Made by a program: the position numbers and the translations under genes. This document shows positions 1-7,388 of a DNA stretch of 18,174 nt, in pieces. Position 1 is the first letter of the stretch, and every line of letters begins with the position of its first letter. Under the pieces are notes generated by a model that did not search any database, was not told the origin of the DNA, and worked only from the letters and a program-made list of their open reading frames with translations. Source of the stretch: Ruminococcaceae bacterium UBA7101 (GTDB lineage Bacteria; Bacillota; Clostridia; Oscillospirales; Acutalibacteraceae); the NCBI GenBank assembly GCA_002493325.1, contig DKYL01000051.1:632-18805 (forward strand), read 5' to 3'.

Positions 1-1254
1 GGCTTCATCAAGGTATTTATACTGATTATCACTTGCCCGCTTAAAGGCTGTGAAGGTGCGGCTTAACGGACCTGTGCGGTTCGTCTGTTCAACCTCTGTC
101 TGATTATAGGCAGTAATTTCAATCTGCGGCTTGCCTGTATAATTAACCTTCAGGTGCATAATGGGAATATAAGCCTTTTCACTGCTGCTGTCAGGCTGAT
201 ATGCAATTATATCGCCGATATCAAGACTGACATCACCGTTCATCAGATTAAAACTGCAGGGTGTCATATAAAACACACCGCCATGGCTGTTGTAGATGCT
301 GTTTATACGGTTAAGAATAGCCTTAGCCTCGTTCTGTGTTGATATTATCGGGCTGTCCAATACAATTCCGTTTTTATACTGACTGCTGCCGTTGTCATAC
401 CTGATTACAGCGCCTGCATTAGCAGCATCAATATACCGCATACCGTGTACGCCGTCGCCCATCACTTCAAAGTCGGCTACATCGCTGTTCGTAATCAGAT
501 ATTCACTCTCTGTCAAAGCGCCGTTTTCATCACTGCTATTTATTTTTGCAAAGGAAAATTCAACAAATTCAAATTTATCATTTCTGTTAACAATAACACA
601 TCCGCCAACCTTGCCTGAAAAAAATTTCATAGCATCTCTTACAGAGTAGCCTGTTGTGCTGCCGTCCTTTTCTGTGCCGTAGAGCTGTTTCATATCAACA
701 ACTGCCGTCATCATACCTGCAAATGAAGCTGCATCATAGGAATCGCCTGTAAACTTAAAAATATCTAAGAACACATTATGCACATAAGGCTTGCTGCCAA
801 GCGAAGCAGATGGCACATAAATCATATCTGTAAGCCTGTACATACGGTCATATCCTGTAAAGGAAACCCAGCTTCCTTTTTTAACAATATCTCTTGCAAA
901 ATAGGTGCCCATAGGCAGCCATTCTATTTCAGGATAAGCTGTGTTACCGACAGTATACGTTTCATTCAGCTCATAGCCTATGTACACCTTTAGCATCTTA
1001 TTTTCAAATTCAAAATCTTCCGCACCATAAAGTGTAACATCACAGCACTGCATACAAGCTGTTCCGATTGCAAATTCATCCTTTGAAAGGTCACTTTCAA
1101 TTTCAAGCTTATGAATGGAGCCGTCATCATACGGTTCAATGCTTTTATCTCTGTCATCATAGCCGAAAACTCTGTCATCAATAACGATTTTAGCGTGTGT
1201 AATTGCACGTCTGTTTTGTATTTTCGCCCTTACCTCATCCGATATTTTAATCAT
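1..1254 (-). CDS. Phage tail baseplate-hub-like protein, C-terminus cut by window edge
   Basis: This frame is open for 418 codons from an ATG at 1254 to the left edge without a stop, so the C-terminus is missing. The start is preceded by a GAAAGG ribosome binding site that overlaps the end of the upstream gene. The N-terminus (MIKISDEVRAKI) and a segment near residues 95-130 (PMGTYFARDIVKKGSWVSFT) resemble tail hub or receptor-side proteins that follow the distal tail protein in Gram-positive siphophages, where they close the tail tube and carry later fibre or lysin domains. No peptidase or glycosidase motif is visible in the part present. Its position after the tape measure and a small tail protein supports a tail-tip role. 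The exact family is uncertain. Confidence 0.72.
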   Translation of the reverse strand, partial: MIKISDEVRAKIQNRRAITHAKIVIDDRVFGYDDRDKSIEPYDDGSIHKLEIESDLSKDEFAIGTACMQCCDVTLYGAEDFEFENKMLKVYIGYELNETYTVGNTAYPEIEWLPMGTYFARDIVKKGSWVSFTGYDRMYRLTDMIYVPSASLGSKPYVHNVFLDIFKFTGDSYDAASFAGMMTAVVDMKQLYGTEKDGSTTGYSVRDAMKFFSGKVGGCVIVNRNDKFEFVEFSFAKINSSDENGALTESEYLITNSDVADFEVMGDGVHGMRYIDAANAGAVIRYDNGSSQYKNGIVLDSPIISTQNEAKAILNRINSIYNSHGGVFYMTPCSFNLMNGDVSLDIGDIIAYQPDSSSEKAYIPIMHLKVNYTGKPQIEITAYNQTEVEQTNRTGPLSRTFTAFKRASDNQYKYLDEA

Positions 1255-1261
1255 AATTCTG

Positions 1262-1627
1262 TTACCTTTCTATTGCATCAAATGTATAATCAGTAAAATA
1301 CCTTTGCTTTTTTGCTGATGAATAAACGGTGTGTGACGAATCACCGAAATACACCGTCATTGACAAAACCACACTGCCGTCTGTATCGGTATATTTTATA
1401 TTGTGAAAAGCAGTTTTATCACTGACAGCCCCTTCAAGCTTATCAAGCTCGCTTTTTGTAAGCGGCGGAAACTTGAAGGTGGCTTTCTTTTTGACCTCGA
1501 CAATTGAGCCGTTAAGCAGGGCGGATACAGACCGCCCCGTGCTTGCGTCCCACACCTTATTTGATTGTCTTGTTATACCCTTTAATGCAGGCTCGGGCAT
1601 CTGGATATTATCTATATAAAGCGGCAT
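1262..1627 (-). CDS. Small phage tail protein, DUF6711-like (distal tail position)
   Basis: This 121-residue protein has ATG at 1627 behind AAGGAGG; the ribosome binding site overlaps the stop codon of the tape measure gene, so the two are probably translationally coupled. The pattern WDASTGRSVSALLNGSI followed by KKKATFKFPPLTKSELDKLE, then an F-x-IKYTDTDG strand and a closing YFTDYTFDAIER, resembles the DUF6711 family of small tail proteins found between the tape measure and hub genes. It lies where the distal tail protein is usually encoded and may do that job, joining tube to tip. Family assignment is from memory of the pattern; a role in the tail is well supported by context. Confidence 0.7.
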   Translation of the reverse strand: MPLYIDNIQMPEPALKGITRQSNKVWDASTGRSVSALLNGSIVEVKKKATFKFPPLTKSELDKLEGAVSDKTAFHNIKYTDTDGSVVLSMTVYFGDSSHTVYSSAKKQRYFTDYTFDAIER

Positions 1628-1636
1628 TGTTCCTCC

Positions 1637-4339
1637 TTATACTGTAATCTTGTTTTCTGAAAATTTATTGTTTGATTTCATACTTCTTTTGTCAGCTTTT
1701 ACCATTATTCTTTCATCACCAATGCGAATCGGAATAACAATATCTCCGCTGCCGTTATTACCGAGAGCGTTTGTGTATTCCACAATCATTCCTGCTATCT
1801 TTGAAATCCAGCCTGTATTATTCTCAAGCGGAACAACAGCCTCACGTCCTCTTTCACCAACCATTGCAAGGGTTGGTTTTTCAATAATACCGCCTGTCGC
1901 AAGCTGCGGTATGTTCGGAATCGTGAAAAGCTGATACCGTCCGCCTGATACACCTACACCAAGTGCACCAAGAATACTTGACATAGTGCCGTTTACAGAT
2001 ATACTGAGATAGCCGTTAATGCGGTCAATCATATTATTGACAAGACCGATAACGCCGTTAAGCGGACCTCTGAAGCACTCTGTAAGCTTTGACCTGAGAC
2101 CACTCAGACCCTCGCCGAGCTTGGCTACAAGACCGCTTCCCAAATCTCTGATTCTGCTCTGTATTCCGCCGTTGCCTGTAAAGAAATTTGAAAGGCTGGT
2201 TTTGAAATCATCAAAACGCTTTTTAACCTTGGACCATACATTGCCTATACCAGCCAGCAATCCGTCAGTGATGAAGCCACCCTGTGTTTTCATCACCTTT
2301 GACGGTGACGCTATGCCAAAGGCTTTCTTAAAACCGTTCAGAAACGGCGTAAATATATTCTCATTAATCCAGGTTCCTATGGATTTAAAGGTATCAGATA
2401 TACCCTGCAGAATGCCGGCACCAATATCACCGCCATTCTCTTTGATTTTGTCACCGAAATAATCCTTGACAGATGATACCGCATCCACAAGCCAGGTTCC
2501 GAGCATTGCTGAAAGACCGCCGATTGCAGCACCGATACTCTCAAAGAAAGAGCTTGCCATATTGCTCCAGTCAATGCCTTTTATAAAGTCCTCTGCATCC
2601 CTTGCAATCTGCTGCCAATTCAGCGTTTCTAAAAATCCGCTCAATAAATTAAATACGCCTGTCAGAGCATCTGAAAGTGTTTTTCCGATTTTAGAAAAAT
2701 CAACCATTGCAAAAATACCATTTAAATTATCTGCCAATCCGCTTCCAAGTGCCTTGAAATCAAAATCAGTAAGGAATGTATCAATTGCACCGAAAATCGT
2801 ATTTACACCATTGCCGACAAGAGCGCCTGCACCATACCAGTCAAAATCATAAACAAAATTATTCAGCGAACTTGCTATACCGCTTACGCAGTTGTTAATT
2901 CTGTTCTGAATACCCTCCCAGTCAAGTGCATTCAAGCTGCTGATTATACTGTTGCAGGACTCAGCAAGCTTTTTGCCAATGATTTCGGTATCACCGTTAT
3001 AAGTCGCTGTACCGCTGCTCTGAGCCTCATCCTCTGAATCATCACTGACCTTGGTAATTTCATCAAAGCCGTATAAATCCGCCTGTGCTTTTTTCAGGTT
3101 TTTCGTTGCATCGGCTGTGCCGTTTACTGCTTTTGCAGTGGCATTGATTGACTTTGAAACACCAAGAGAGGAAAACAGCCTGCCTATGGAATCAGCAACT
3201 GAAATGGCATAAGGCATAAGCTTTTCAAGCAAGCTCACCACAATACTTACAGCAGGAGCCAGAGCATTGGCAAAGGCATTATTTAAGGCTTCAATACGAC
3301 TGTTCAGTGCTTCATTTCGGCTTATACAGCTTGAAACAATTCCTCTGAATTTGCTGAACATGGAATTGCATATTTTTAAACCGGGTGAAACAACACCGAT
3401 TCTGAGAATTGATTTAGCCGTACCAAGCAGTGCTTTGCTGGCACTACCTGCTGTGCTTTTGATTTTTGAAAAGCCGCTTTTCACCTTTGCAGTAACGCTG
3501 CCCATTGCAGCACTAAATCTGTTTTTGAGCTTATCGGCAGCTTTTGTTCTGCCTAACGCTGATATTCTGCTGCTGAGTCTTGTTACACCTGCTGAATTTG
3601 CCGCAAGGCTTGAACGCAGATAATTATATCTGCTTGTTTCAACAGCAATACTCTGATTATTGGATTTTATCTGAGCATTTGTTCTACCCGCTGCTTCTTT
3701 ATACTGCCTCTCCTGATTTGAAAGCAGACGCATCTGCTTTTCAAGACTTTTCAATGTGTCAGTCTTAAGATTATTCGGGTTTAGACCCACAGCTTTCAGT
3801 TGATTGTCAAAATTCTTCAGATCATCACGAACACGCTTTATCTCAGCTCTGTATTTCTCAATTTTATCGGTCTGATATGCCGAATTTTCTGCAGCGTCCA
3901 TTTTATGGATATAATCAAGCATCTCCTGACGCTGCCTGCGGATACCTTCAACACCATCATCATAATCGGCTATAAAATTCTTTTGCTCCGTATACTGGAC
4001 ATTCAGCCTTTTCAGCGCCTGACGGCAGTTATCTATTTCTGCACGCTGTGCATTCAACTGCGTAACAAGCAGCCTTGACTTTTCTCTGAAATCAGCGATT
4101 TTCTTTCCGCTTTCAATGGCTGACTGTGTATTTTTGCTCTGCTTATCAGTCAGTATCTGAAGCTGTCTGCCGAGTCGCTGCATTTCTGATGAAGAGGAGC
4201 TGAGTGCCTTTTTAGTGGTTTCCTTTACCTTATCGGTAAGACCTGCCACAGAATGAAGCTCACTTTTGATACTCTCAACCTCTTTGCGGTAATCACTGAC
4301 ATCTGCCGTGAATCTGGTGACAAGTTCCTCTATTTCCAA
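1637..4339 (-). CDS. Phage tail tape measure protein
   Basis: This is the longest gene of the window (900 residues), which is usual for a tape measure protein that spans the tail lumen and sets tail length. Residues 1-250 are rich in K, E, Q and L with coiled-coil character; a hydrophobic stretch near residues 355-395 contains APAVSIVVSLLEKL; the middle has repeated W- and F-containing amphipathic segments. Near residues 815-841 it has GGIIEKPTLAMVGERGREAVVPL, the G-E-x-G-x-E-A-V-V-P-L element common at the C-terminal end of these proteins. The start is TTG, since an in-frame TGA stands directly before it and GGAGG lies 9 bases upstream; the nearby ATG (about 4344) is in another frame and soon stops. 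No lysozyme or peptidase domain is evident. Confidence 0.93.
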   Translation of the reverse strand: MEIEELVTRFTADVSDYRKEVESIKSELHSVAGLTDKVKETTKKALSSSSSEMQRLGRQLQILTDKQSKNTQSAIESGKKIADFREKSRLLVTQLNAQRAEIDNCRQALKRLNVQYTEQKNFIADYDDGVEGIRRQRQEMLDYIHKMDAAENSAYQTDKIEKYRAEIKRVRDDLKNFDNQLKAVGLNPNNLKTDTLKSLEKQMRLLSNQERQYKEAAGRTNAQIKSNNQSIAVETSRYNYLRSSLAANSAGVTRLSSRISALGRTKAADKLKNRFSAAMGSVTAKVKSGFSKIKSTAGSASKALLGTAKSILRIGVVSPGLKICNSMFSKFRGIVSSCISRNEALNSRIEALNNAFANALAPAVSIVVSLLEKLMPYAISVADSIGRLFSSLGVSKSINATAKAVNGTADATKNLKKAQADLYGFDEITKVSDDSEDEAQSSGTATYNGDTEIIGKKLAESCNSIISSLNALDWEGIQNRINNCVSGIASSLNNFVYDFDWYGAGALVGNGVNTIFGAIDTFLTDFDFKALGSGLADNLNGIFAMVDFSKIGKTLSDALTGVFNLLSGFLETLNWQQIARDAEDFIKGIDWSNMASSFFESIGAAIGGLSAMLGTWLVDAVSSVKDYFGDKIKENGGDIGAGILQGISDTFKSIGTWINENIFTPFLNGFKKAFGIASPSKVMKTQGGFITDGLLAGIGNVWSKVKKRFDDFKTSLSNFFTGNGGIQSRIRDLGSGLVAKLGEGLSGLRSKLTECFRGPLNGVIGLVNNMIDRINGYLSISVNGTMSSILGALGVGVSGGRYQLFTIPNIPQLATGGIIEKPTLAMVGERGREAVVPLENNTGWISKIAGMIVEYTNALGNNGSGDIVIPIRIGDERIMVKADKRSMKSNNKFSENKITV

Positions 4340-4354
4340 TCATCTTCACCTCCC

Positions 4355-4672
4355 CTATTCATCAAATGAAATATGATTAAAATAGCTCACAGCCTGTTCT
4401 GCCCTGATATCAAGAATTTCATCCTCACTCCAATAAGGGAACTCCTCAAAAATTTCACCCACCTGATTGCCGAAAAGCATTTTGGCGGTCAAAGCCGCCT
4501 GATAGTAGGCAAGCACGGATTTTTCCTGCTGCTCTCTGCGTTTCTGCTCTCTGTGATAGTGAATGTAATGAGCAAGCTCACCATATGTAAAATGAACAAG
4601 AATATCAAAGGGCAGACCATAGCTGTTGGCTTCTAAAATTGTATCCTCAAAAGAGAGGAATTTACTGTTTTG
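4355..4672 (-). CDS. Tail assembly chaperone extension (gpT-like), predicted +1 frameshift product of the gpG-like gene
   Basis: Downstream of the gpG-like stop there is an open frame of 103 codons ending at TAG 4357-4355, displaced +1 from gpG. It encodes a coherent protein segment (SYGLPFDILVHFTYGELAHY, then a KRREQQEK helix and EEFPYWSEDEILDI). There is no ATG, GTG or TTG in its first 50 codons, and the upstream in-frame TGA lies within the gpG coding sequence, so it is most simply expressed by a +1 shift near the end of gpG. A candidate site is TCC TTT CCA at 4679-4671, where tRNA-Phe can move from UUU to UUC; the stop follows four codons later. The fusion would be about 258 residues. This matches the lambda G/GT arrangement in position between major tail and tape measure genes. 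The shift site is inference. Confidence 0.65.
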   Translation of the reverse strand, partial: QNSKFLSFEDTILEANSYGLPFDILVHFTYGELAHYIHYHREQKRREQQEKSVLAYYQAALTAKMLFGNQVGEIFEEFPYWSEDEILDIRAEQAVSYFNHISFDE

Positions 4673-5132
4673 GAAAGGAACAGACCTTATTATCCTGTGT
4701 ATCAGGTGTATTGTCTGTCAAAGCAGCCTCGGCTGCACCCTTTTCAATATGCTCAAAAATGGCACCATAGGAGCGGTCAATACCGCTTTTCACCTGTTCC
4801 TTCTGCTCATCAGATAAAATACCTGATGCATTGGCAATTTCAAAAAGTATTGCCGCAAAGGCATTCAGTCCCCTTGTGCCGTTATCCACAAGAGCGTCAT
4901 AAAGCTCCTCTGCTGTCAGGTCGCCGTTTTCATTGTCCTTATAGCTAAGAGCCTCCTGAAAAACAGCCAGAAGCTTTTCAGGGTCATTGGCTGCCTCCAA
5001 AATAGTATCAATGGTTTCCTGATGAAACCTGTTTTTCAGTTTAAGCTGCGAAGCAACAGTAAGCCTCAGCTTTACTGTCTTATCTCCGATTTTAATGTCA
5101 TATGTGCTTGTTTTGACCTTAAGCTCACTCAT
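4662..5132 (-). CDS. Phage tail assembly chaperone, gpG-like
   Basis: This protein of 156 residues has ATG at 5132 with AGGAGG 8 bases upstream. It begins with a short beta-rich part (KVKTSTYDIKIGDKTVKLRLT) and continues as helices, like the tail assembly chaperones that coat the tape measure protein during tube assembly and are absent from the virion. It sits between the major tail protein and the tape measure gene, the invariant place for this function. The last residues (DNTPDTQDNKVCSFPKQ) look like linker rather than folded protein, in keeping with a frame change there into the gpT-like frame (4355-4672). Confidence comes mainly from position, length and the overlapping downstream frame. 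Confidence 0.8.
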   Translation of the reverse strand: MSELKVKTSTYDIKIGDKTVKLRLTVASQLKLKNRFHQETIDTILEAANDPEKLLAVFQEALSYKDNENGDLTAEELYDALVDNGTRGLNAFAAILFEIANASGILSDEQKEQVKSGIDRSYGAIFEHIEKGAAEAALTDNTPDTQDNKVCSFPKQ

Positions 5133-5156
5133 ATTTATTCCTCCTGAAAATGAACT

Positions 5157-5178
5157 AAGGGCAGCTTATGCCGCCCTT
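5157..5178 (-). terminator. Hairpin after major tail protein gene, possible attenuator
   Basis: AAGGGCaGC and GCcGCCCTT form a nine-position stem with one mismatch and a TTAT loop in the 50-base gap between the major tail and chaperone genes. On the minus strand it is followed by AGTTCATTTTC, a poor T-tract, so partial termination or protection of the upstream message end is more likely than full termination. It would help make major tail protein exceed the chaperone and tape measure. Confidence 0.45.
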
Positions 5179-5182
5179 GTAA

Positions 5183-5638
5183 TTATGAATTTGACTGTGC
5201 CTGCGGAAAGGTTCTCTGCCAGTCACCGTCAAGCTTATATGATGCCGTTGCTTCAACCAGACTGTTAACGCCCGGACCTTTAATGGTAAGACTCGGAACA
5301 CCTGAATTGGCATATTGTGCACCATCAGGCATTTTCACAAGAATGGGCACGCTTTGTGCATCATCCTCAAGCTCAGAAAGCACCTGATAATCAGATGTCT
5401 TTTCTTCTGCATTATAAAGAAATGTAATCTCATAGGCATCACTCTTTTTTCTGATGCCTGCTACCGAATGTTCAATATCATCATCCATACAGGTCGCATC
5501 CAGCTCCTCACGCTCTCCCTTTGTGATGTCGCCGATTTGTGTTAAATAATTAATACACTTTGATGATTCACCTGTATAGTTCGGGTAAAATTCTATACCC
5601 TTTGAGGCAAGACCTCTTTTTGGTTTGTTTGTATTCAT
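5183..5638 (-). CDS. Phage major tail (tube) protein
   Basis: This gene encodes 151 residues from ATG 5638, preceded by AGGAGG at 7-8 bases; longer readings upstream lack a ribosome binding site and overlap the previous gene. The sequence is rich in beta strands and acidic turns (GIEFYPNYTGE near the start, EITFLYNAEEKTSDYQVLSELEDDAQSVPILVKMPDG in the middle). This resembles the small tube proteins of TP901-1-like siphophages, which stack as hexamers to form the tail tube. It lies directly after the tail terminator and before the chaperone genes, and a hairpin follows it, which fits a high-copy structural protein. No Ig-like C-terminal domain is present. Confidence 0.85.
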   Translation of the reverse strand: MNTNKPKRGLASKGIEFYPNYTGESSKCINYLTQIGDITKGEREELDATCMDDDIEHSVAGIRKKSDAYEITFLYNAEEKTSDYQVLSELEDDAQSVPILVKMPDGAQYANSGVPSLTIKGPGVNSLVEATASYKLDGDWQRTFPQAQSNS

Positions 5639-5648
5639 ATTATACCTC

Positions 5649-6017
5649 CTAATCAATAAGTCTGTTTGTAAGCGTGTCAACACGCCTGCCATACCGCATA
5701 CTTTTACGCAGATAGCCGCTTTGGTCGTGAAGCATGGAGTCAGGTGACACAAACTGCCTTAAAAAGCCTTTTGCTGTCATAGCCTCATCAACAAGAGAAA
5801 GCATTGTAAAAAGCTTTTCCACATCAAAAAACCATAAATCAATCTGATAGGAAATATCATCCACTGTTGAAACTGCAGTAGAAATATTTGTAAGCTCAAA
5901 ATATGAAATGATGTTCCCATCGCTGACCGATTGAGGAAAAGCCATTTTTACTTTAAAGGGTATGTCTGTTACGATGCCCTCCAGTGTTTCTTTGATTTCT
6001 TCACGATAATTCTGCAT
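5649..6017 (-). CDS. Tail terminator / minor tail protein
   Basis: A protein of 122 residues starting MQNYREEIKETLEGI. The ATG at 6017 overlaps the TAA of the upstream gene by one base (TAATG) and has GGGAGGTG upstream, so it is translationally coupled; the longer in-frame reading to 6158 lies inside the neighbour and is not used. The N-terminal helix followed by strands (PFKVKMAFPQSVSDGNIISYFELTN, then YQIDLWFFD) matches the tail terminator fold of Gram-positive siphophages, which caps the tube and contacts the head side. Position between the HK97-gp10-like protein and the major tail protein agrees. Confidence 0.75.
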   Translation of the reverse strand: MQNYREEIKETLEGIVTDIPFKVKMAFPQSVSDGNIISYFELTNISTAVSTVDDISYQIDLWFFDVEKLFTMLSLVDEAMTAKGFLRQFVSPDSMLHDQSGYLRKSMRYGRRVDTLTNRLID

Positions 6018-6490
6018 TATCGCAGCACCTCCCTGACAGCAGAGCCAAAATGCAGCTTTATTGTTTTCTCCATTTCTTTGATTGCAGGATACATAAACGG
6101 AGCTGCAGGCTGTCCGCCTGTATATCTCACACCAATGCCGAGTATATTTACCCTCCACGGTTCAGATTTGCGGACAACACCAAGCTCTGAATCAAGAGGA
6201 TGACCCTTTTCACTGCCCCTTGGTCCTGTACCAAGCTCAACAAGAGCAGCGTGTTCATTCCCTGTTCTTGTGCCTGCCTCTATTACATCGCCTTCCCGAT
6301 TACAGAAGGCTTCAATAGATTCTCTCAGCATACCTGTAACCGCAGGACAGTTAATTCTCTGCTTGACCGCAAGCATCTCTGCATCCTGCATTGCCTGCTG
6401 CAATATATGTTCAATAAGTCTGTCGGGTGATTTGGTAAGCTTATCCATATAAGCCTCCATACCCTCAATTGTAATATCTGTTTCAGACAT
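6017..6490 (-). CDS. HK97 gp10-like head-tail joining protein
   Basis: This protein of 157 residues begins MSETDITIEGMEAYMDKL. I choose ATG 6490 (AGGAG 8 bases upstream, 8-base overlap ATGTCTGA with the preceding stop) over the GTG three codons earlier. The middle holds CPAVTGMLRESI and GTRTGNEHAALVELGTGPRG, the G-x-L-R-x-S-I and Y/A-x-x-V-E-x-G-T motifs that typify the HK97 gp10 family, followed by a P-A-x-P-F-M-Y-P-A element near the C-terminus. Members act at head-tail joining or tail completion. The gene overlaps both neighbours, a sign of tight operon coupling. Confidence 0.87.
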   Translation of the reverse strand: MSETDITIEGMEAYMDKLTKSPDRLIEHILQQAMQDAEMLAVKQRINCPAVTGMLRESIEAFCNREGDVIEAGTRTGNEHAALVELGTGPRGSEKGHPLDSELGVVRKSEPWRVNILGIGVRYTGGQPAAPFMYPAIKEMEKTIKLHFGSAVREVLR

Positions 6491-6830
6491 CCTGTACACT
6501 CCTGTTTGTAGAACGTACAGCTACAAGACGGTGAGTGATATATTTTTTTATAGCTGAAACAGTGAAGCATCCAAGCCCATCAATTACAGCCATATCACCA
6601 TGCTTTATCTCAACATCGTCATATATAACGGCTGTGTATGATGAACTTGTTATTTCTCCTCTTTCCTGTACATCAGCACTGTCATCCGCAGGCTGCCAGC
6701 ACAGACTGAGCTGTGCACTCGGACTGTCAGAATAAACAGCCCTGTCAAAATTATAAGGATTGCTGACGGTTAATTTCGGATATATTAACGTATTTGCTGT
6801 CCATTCACTCGGCGTTTTCATTTCCGACAC
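6483..6830 (-). CDS. Head closure / head-tail adaptor protein (stopper type)
   Basis: This 115-residue protein begins MSEMKTPSEWTANTLIYPKL and starts 26 bases inside the preceding connector gene. It is mostly predicted beta (YDDVEIKHGDMAVIDGLGCFTVSAIKKYI), which fits the small barrel head-closure proteins of siphophages that plug the portal after packaging. The position, between the connector and the HK97-gp10-like gene, is the usual one. I see no catalytic motif, and the assignment rests largely on size, order and strand pattern. Confidence 0.65.
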   Translation of the reverse strand: MSEMKTPSEWTANTLIYPKLTVSNPYNFDRAVYSDSPSAQLSLCWQPADDSADVQERGEITSSSYTAVIYDDVEIKHGDMAVIDGLGCFTVSAIKKYITHRLVAVRSTNRSVQDV

Positions 6831-7209
6831 GTCCTCTCACCACCCTGAATCTGCTGTATTTTTTTAAAATATTCTCTATATGGGTGTCAAGCTCCTGCTC
6901 CGTCGCATATGCTTCGCTTTTTGAAACTGTGCCCTCTGAATAGGACAGACTTTTAAGACCATAAGGTCTTTGGTGCTGATCAGTATCCAACTTATATCTT
7001 ATATAAGCGATATCTGCAACAGTGGAATCCGTCACGGCTTCAGGAATATTTTCGCTTCCGAAATAAGCACGGCAGTCATCAAGCGCTGCTTCAATATACA
7101 CATCGGCACAAAGCGCTCTGTGAAACATATCAAAATAAACTTTTTCAGCATTTGCCATATCACCCAGACGGTGCATAAAAGCACATTTTGCCTTATCCGA
7201 ATTCATCAT
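6805..7209 (-). CDS. Phage head-tail connector protein (gp6/gp15-like adaptor)
   Basis: This protein of 134 residues is largely helical, as adaptor proteins that dock below the portal usually are. The segment DIAYIRYKLDTD followed by GLKSLSYSEGTVSKSEAY resembles the conserved region of phage head-tail connector families (connector type 1). Two adjacent ATG codons (7209 and 7206) are possible starts; the only ribosome binding site is GGGGTG, 5 or 8 bases upstream, so 7206 may be the true one. The terminator-like hairpin at 7226-7255 stands between it and the capsid block, which may lower its expression compared with the capsid protein. Confidence 0.75.
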   Translation of the reverse strand: MMNSDKAKCAFMHRLGDMANAEKVYFDMFHRALCADVYIEAALDDCRAYFGSENIPEAVTDSTVADIAYIRYKLDTDQHQRPYGLKSLSYSEGTVSKSEAYATEQELDTHIENILKKYSRFRVVRGRVGNENAE

Positions 7210-7225
7210 TTATACACCCCATAAC

Positions 7226-7255
7226 AAAAAGCGTCCTTATTCAGACGCCTTTTCT
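7226..7255 (-). terminator. Terminator-like hairpin after the capsid block
   Basis: On the minus strand AAAAGGCGTC and GACGCTTTTT flank an eight-base loop, with one mismatch, and the 3' arm itself is the T-tract. The stem includes the last codons and stop (7239-7237) of the 46-residue protein gene. It probably works as a partial terminator or mRNA end between capsid and connector genes. Confidence 0.6.
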
Positions 7256-7377
7256 GCTTTTTTAATGATTTTTGCTGATTTTTCATCTGCTTTCTTCCAT
7301 CCCGCATTTTCCCAGGAAGGCAGACAGGCAGAATCAATATTTAAGCTTTTACCTTCTTTAACAACAGTTATCTTCAT
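7237..7377 (-). CDS. Small 46-residue phage protein downstream of capsid
   Basis: ATG at 7377 has a strong AAAGGAGG 5 bases upstream and sits 11 bases after the capsid gene, so it is very likely translated. The product starts MKITVVKEGKSLNIDS, has LPSWENAGWKKAD in the middle and ends with a lysine-rich helix. Short proteins of this type (a strand pair then an aromatic G-W turn) are common next to major capsid genes and are often annotated as hypothetical or Rho-N/HeH-like. I do not recognise a defined function; a minor head decoration role is possible. Confidence 0.72.
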   Translation of the reverse strand: MKITVVKEGKSLNIDSACLPSWENAGWKKADEKSAKIIKKAEKASE

Positions 7378-7388
7378 AATTGCCTCCT

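Noticed and set aside
2019..2462. 147-codon open frame on the plus strand within the tape measure gene
   Set aside because: It is antisense to a well-supported gene, has no ribosome binding site and an unnatural composition; other plus-strand frames in the late region are the same kind of shadow.
4480..4516. Internal GTG (4516) or ATG (4480) as separate start of the gpT-like protein
   Set aside because: Either would delete the first half of a coherent coding frame and neither has a convincing ribosome binding site; an ATT with GAGG before it near 4639 is possible but rare.
6018..6158. Longer N-terminus for the tail terminator protein
   Set aside because: It would lie inside the HK97-gp10-like gene; the coupled ATG at 6017 has a good ribosome binding site.
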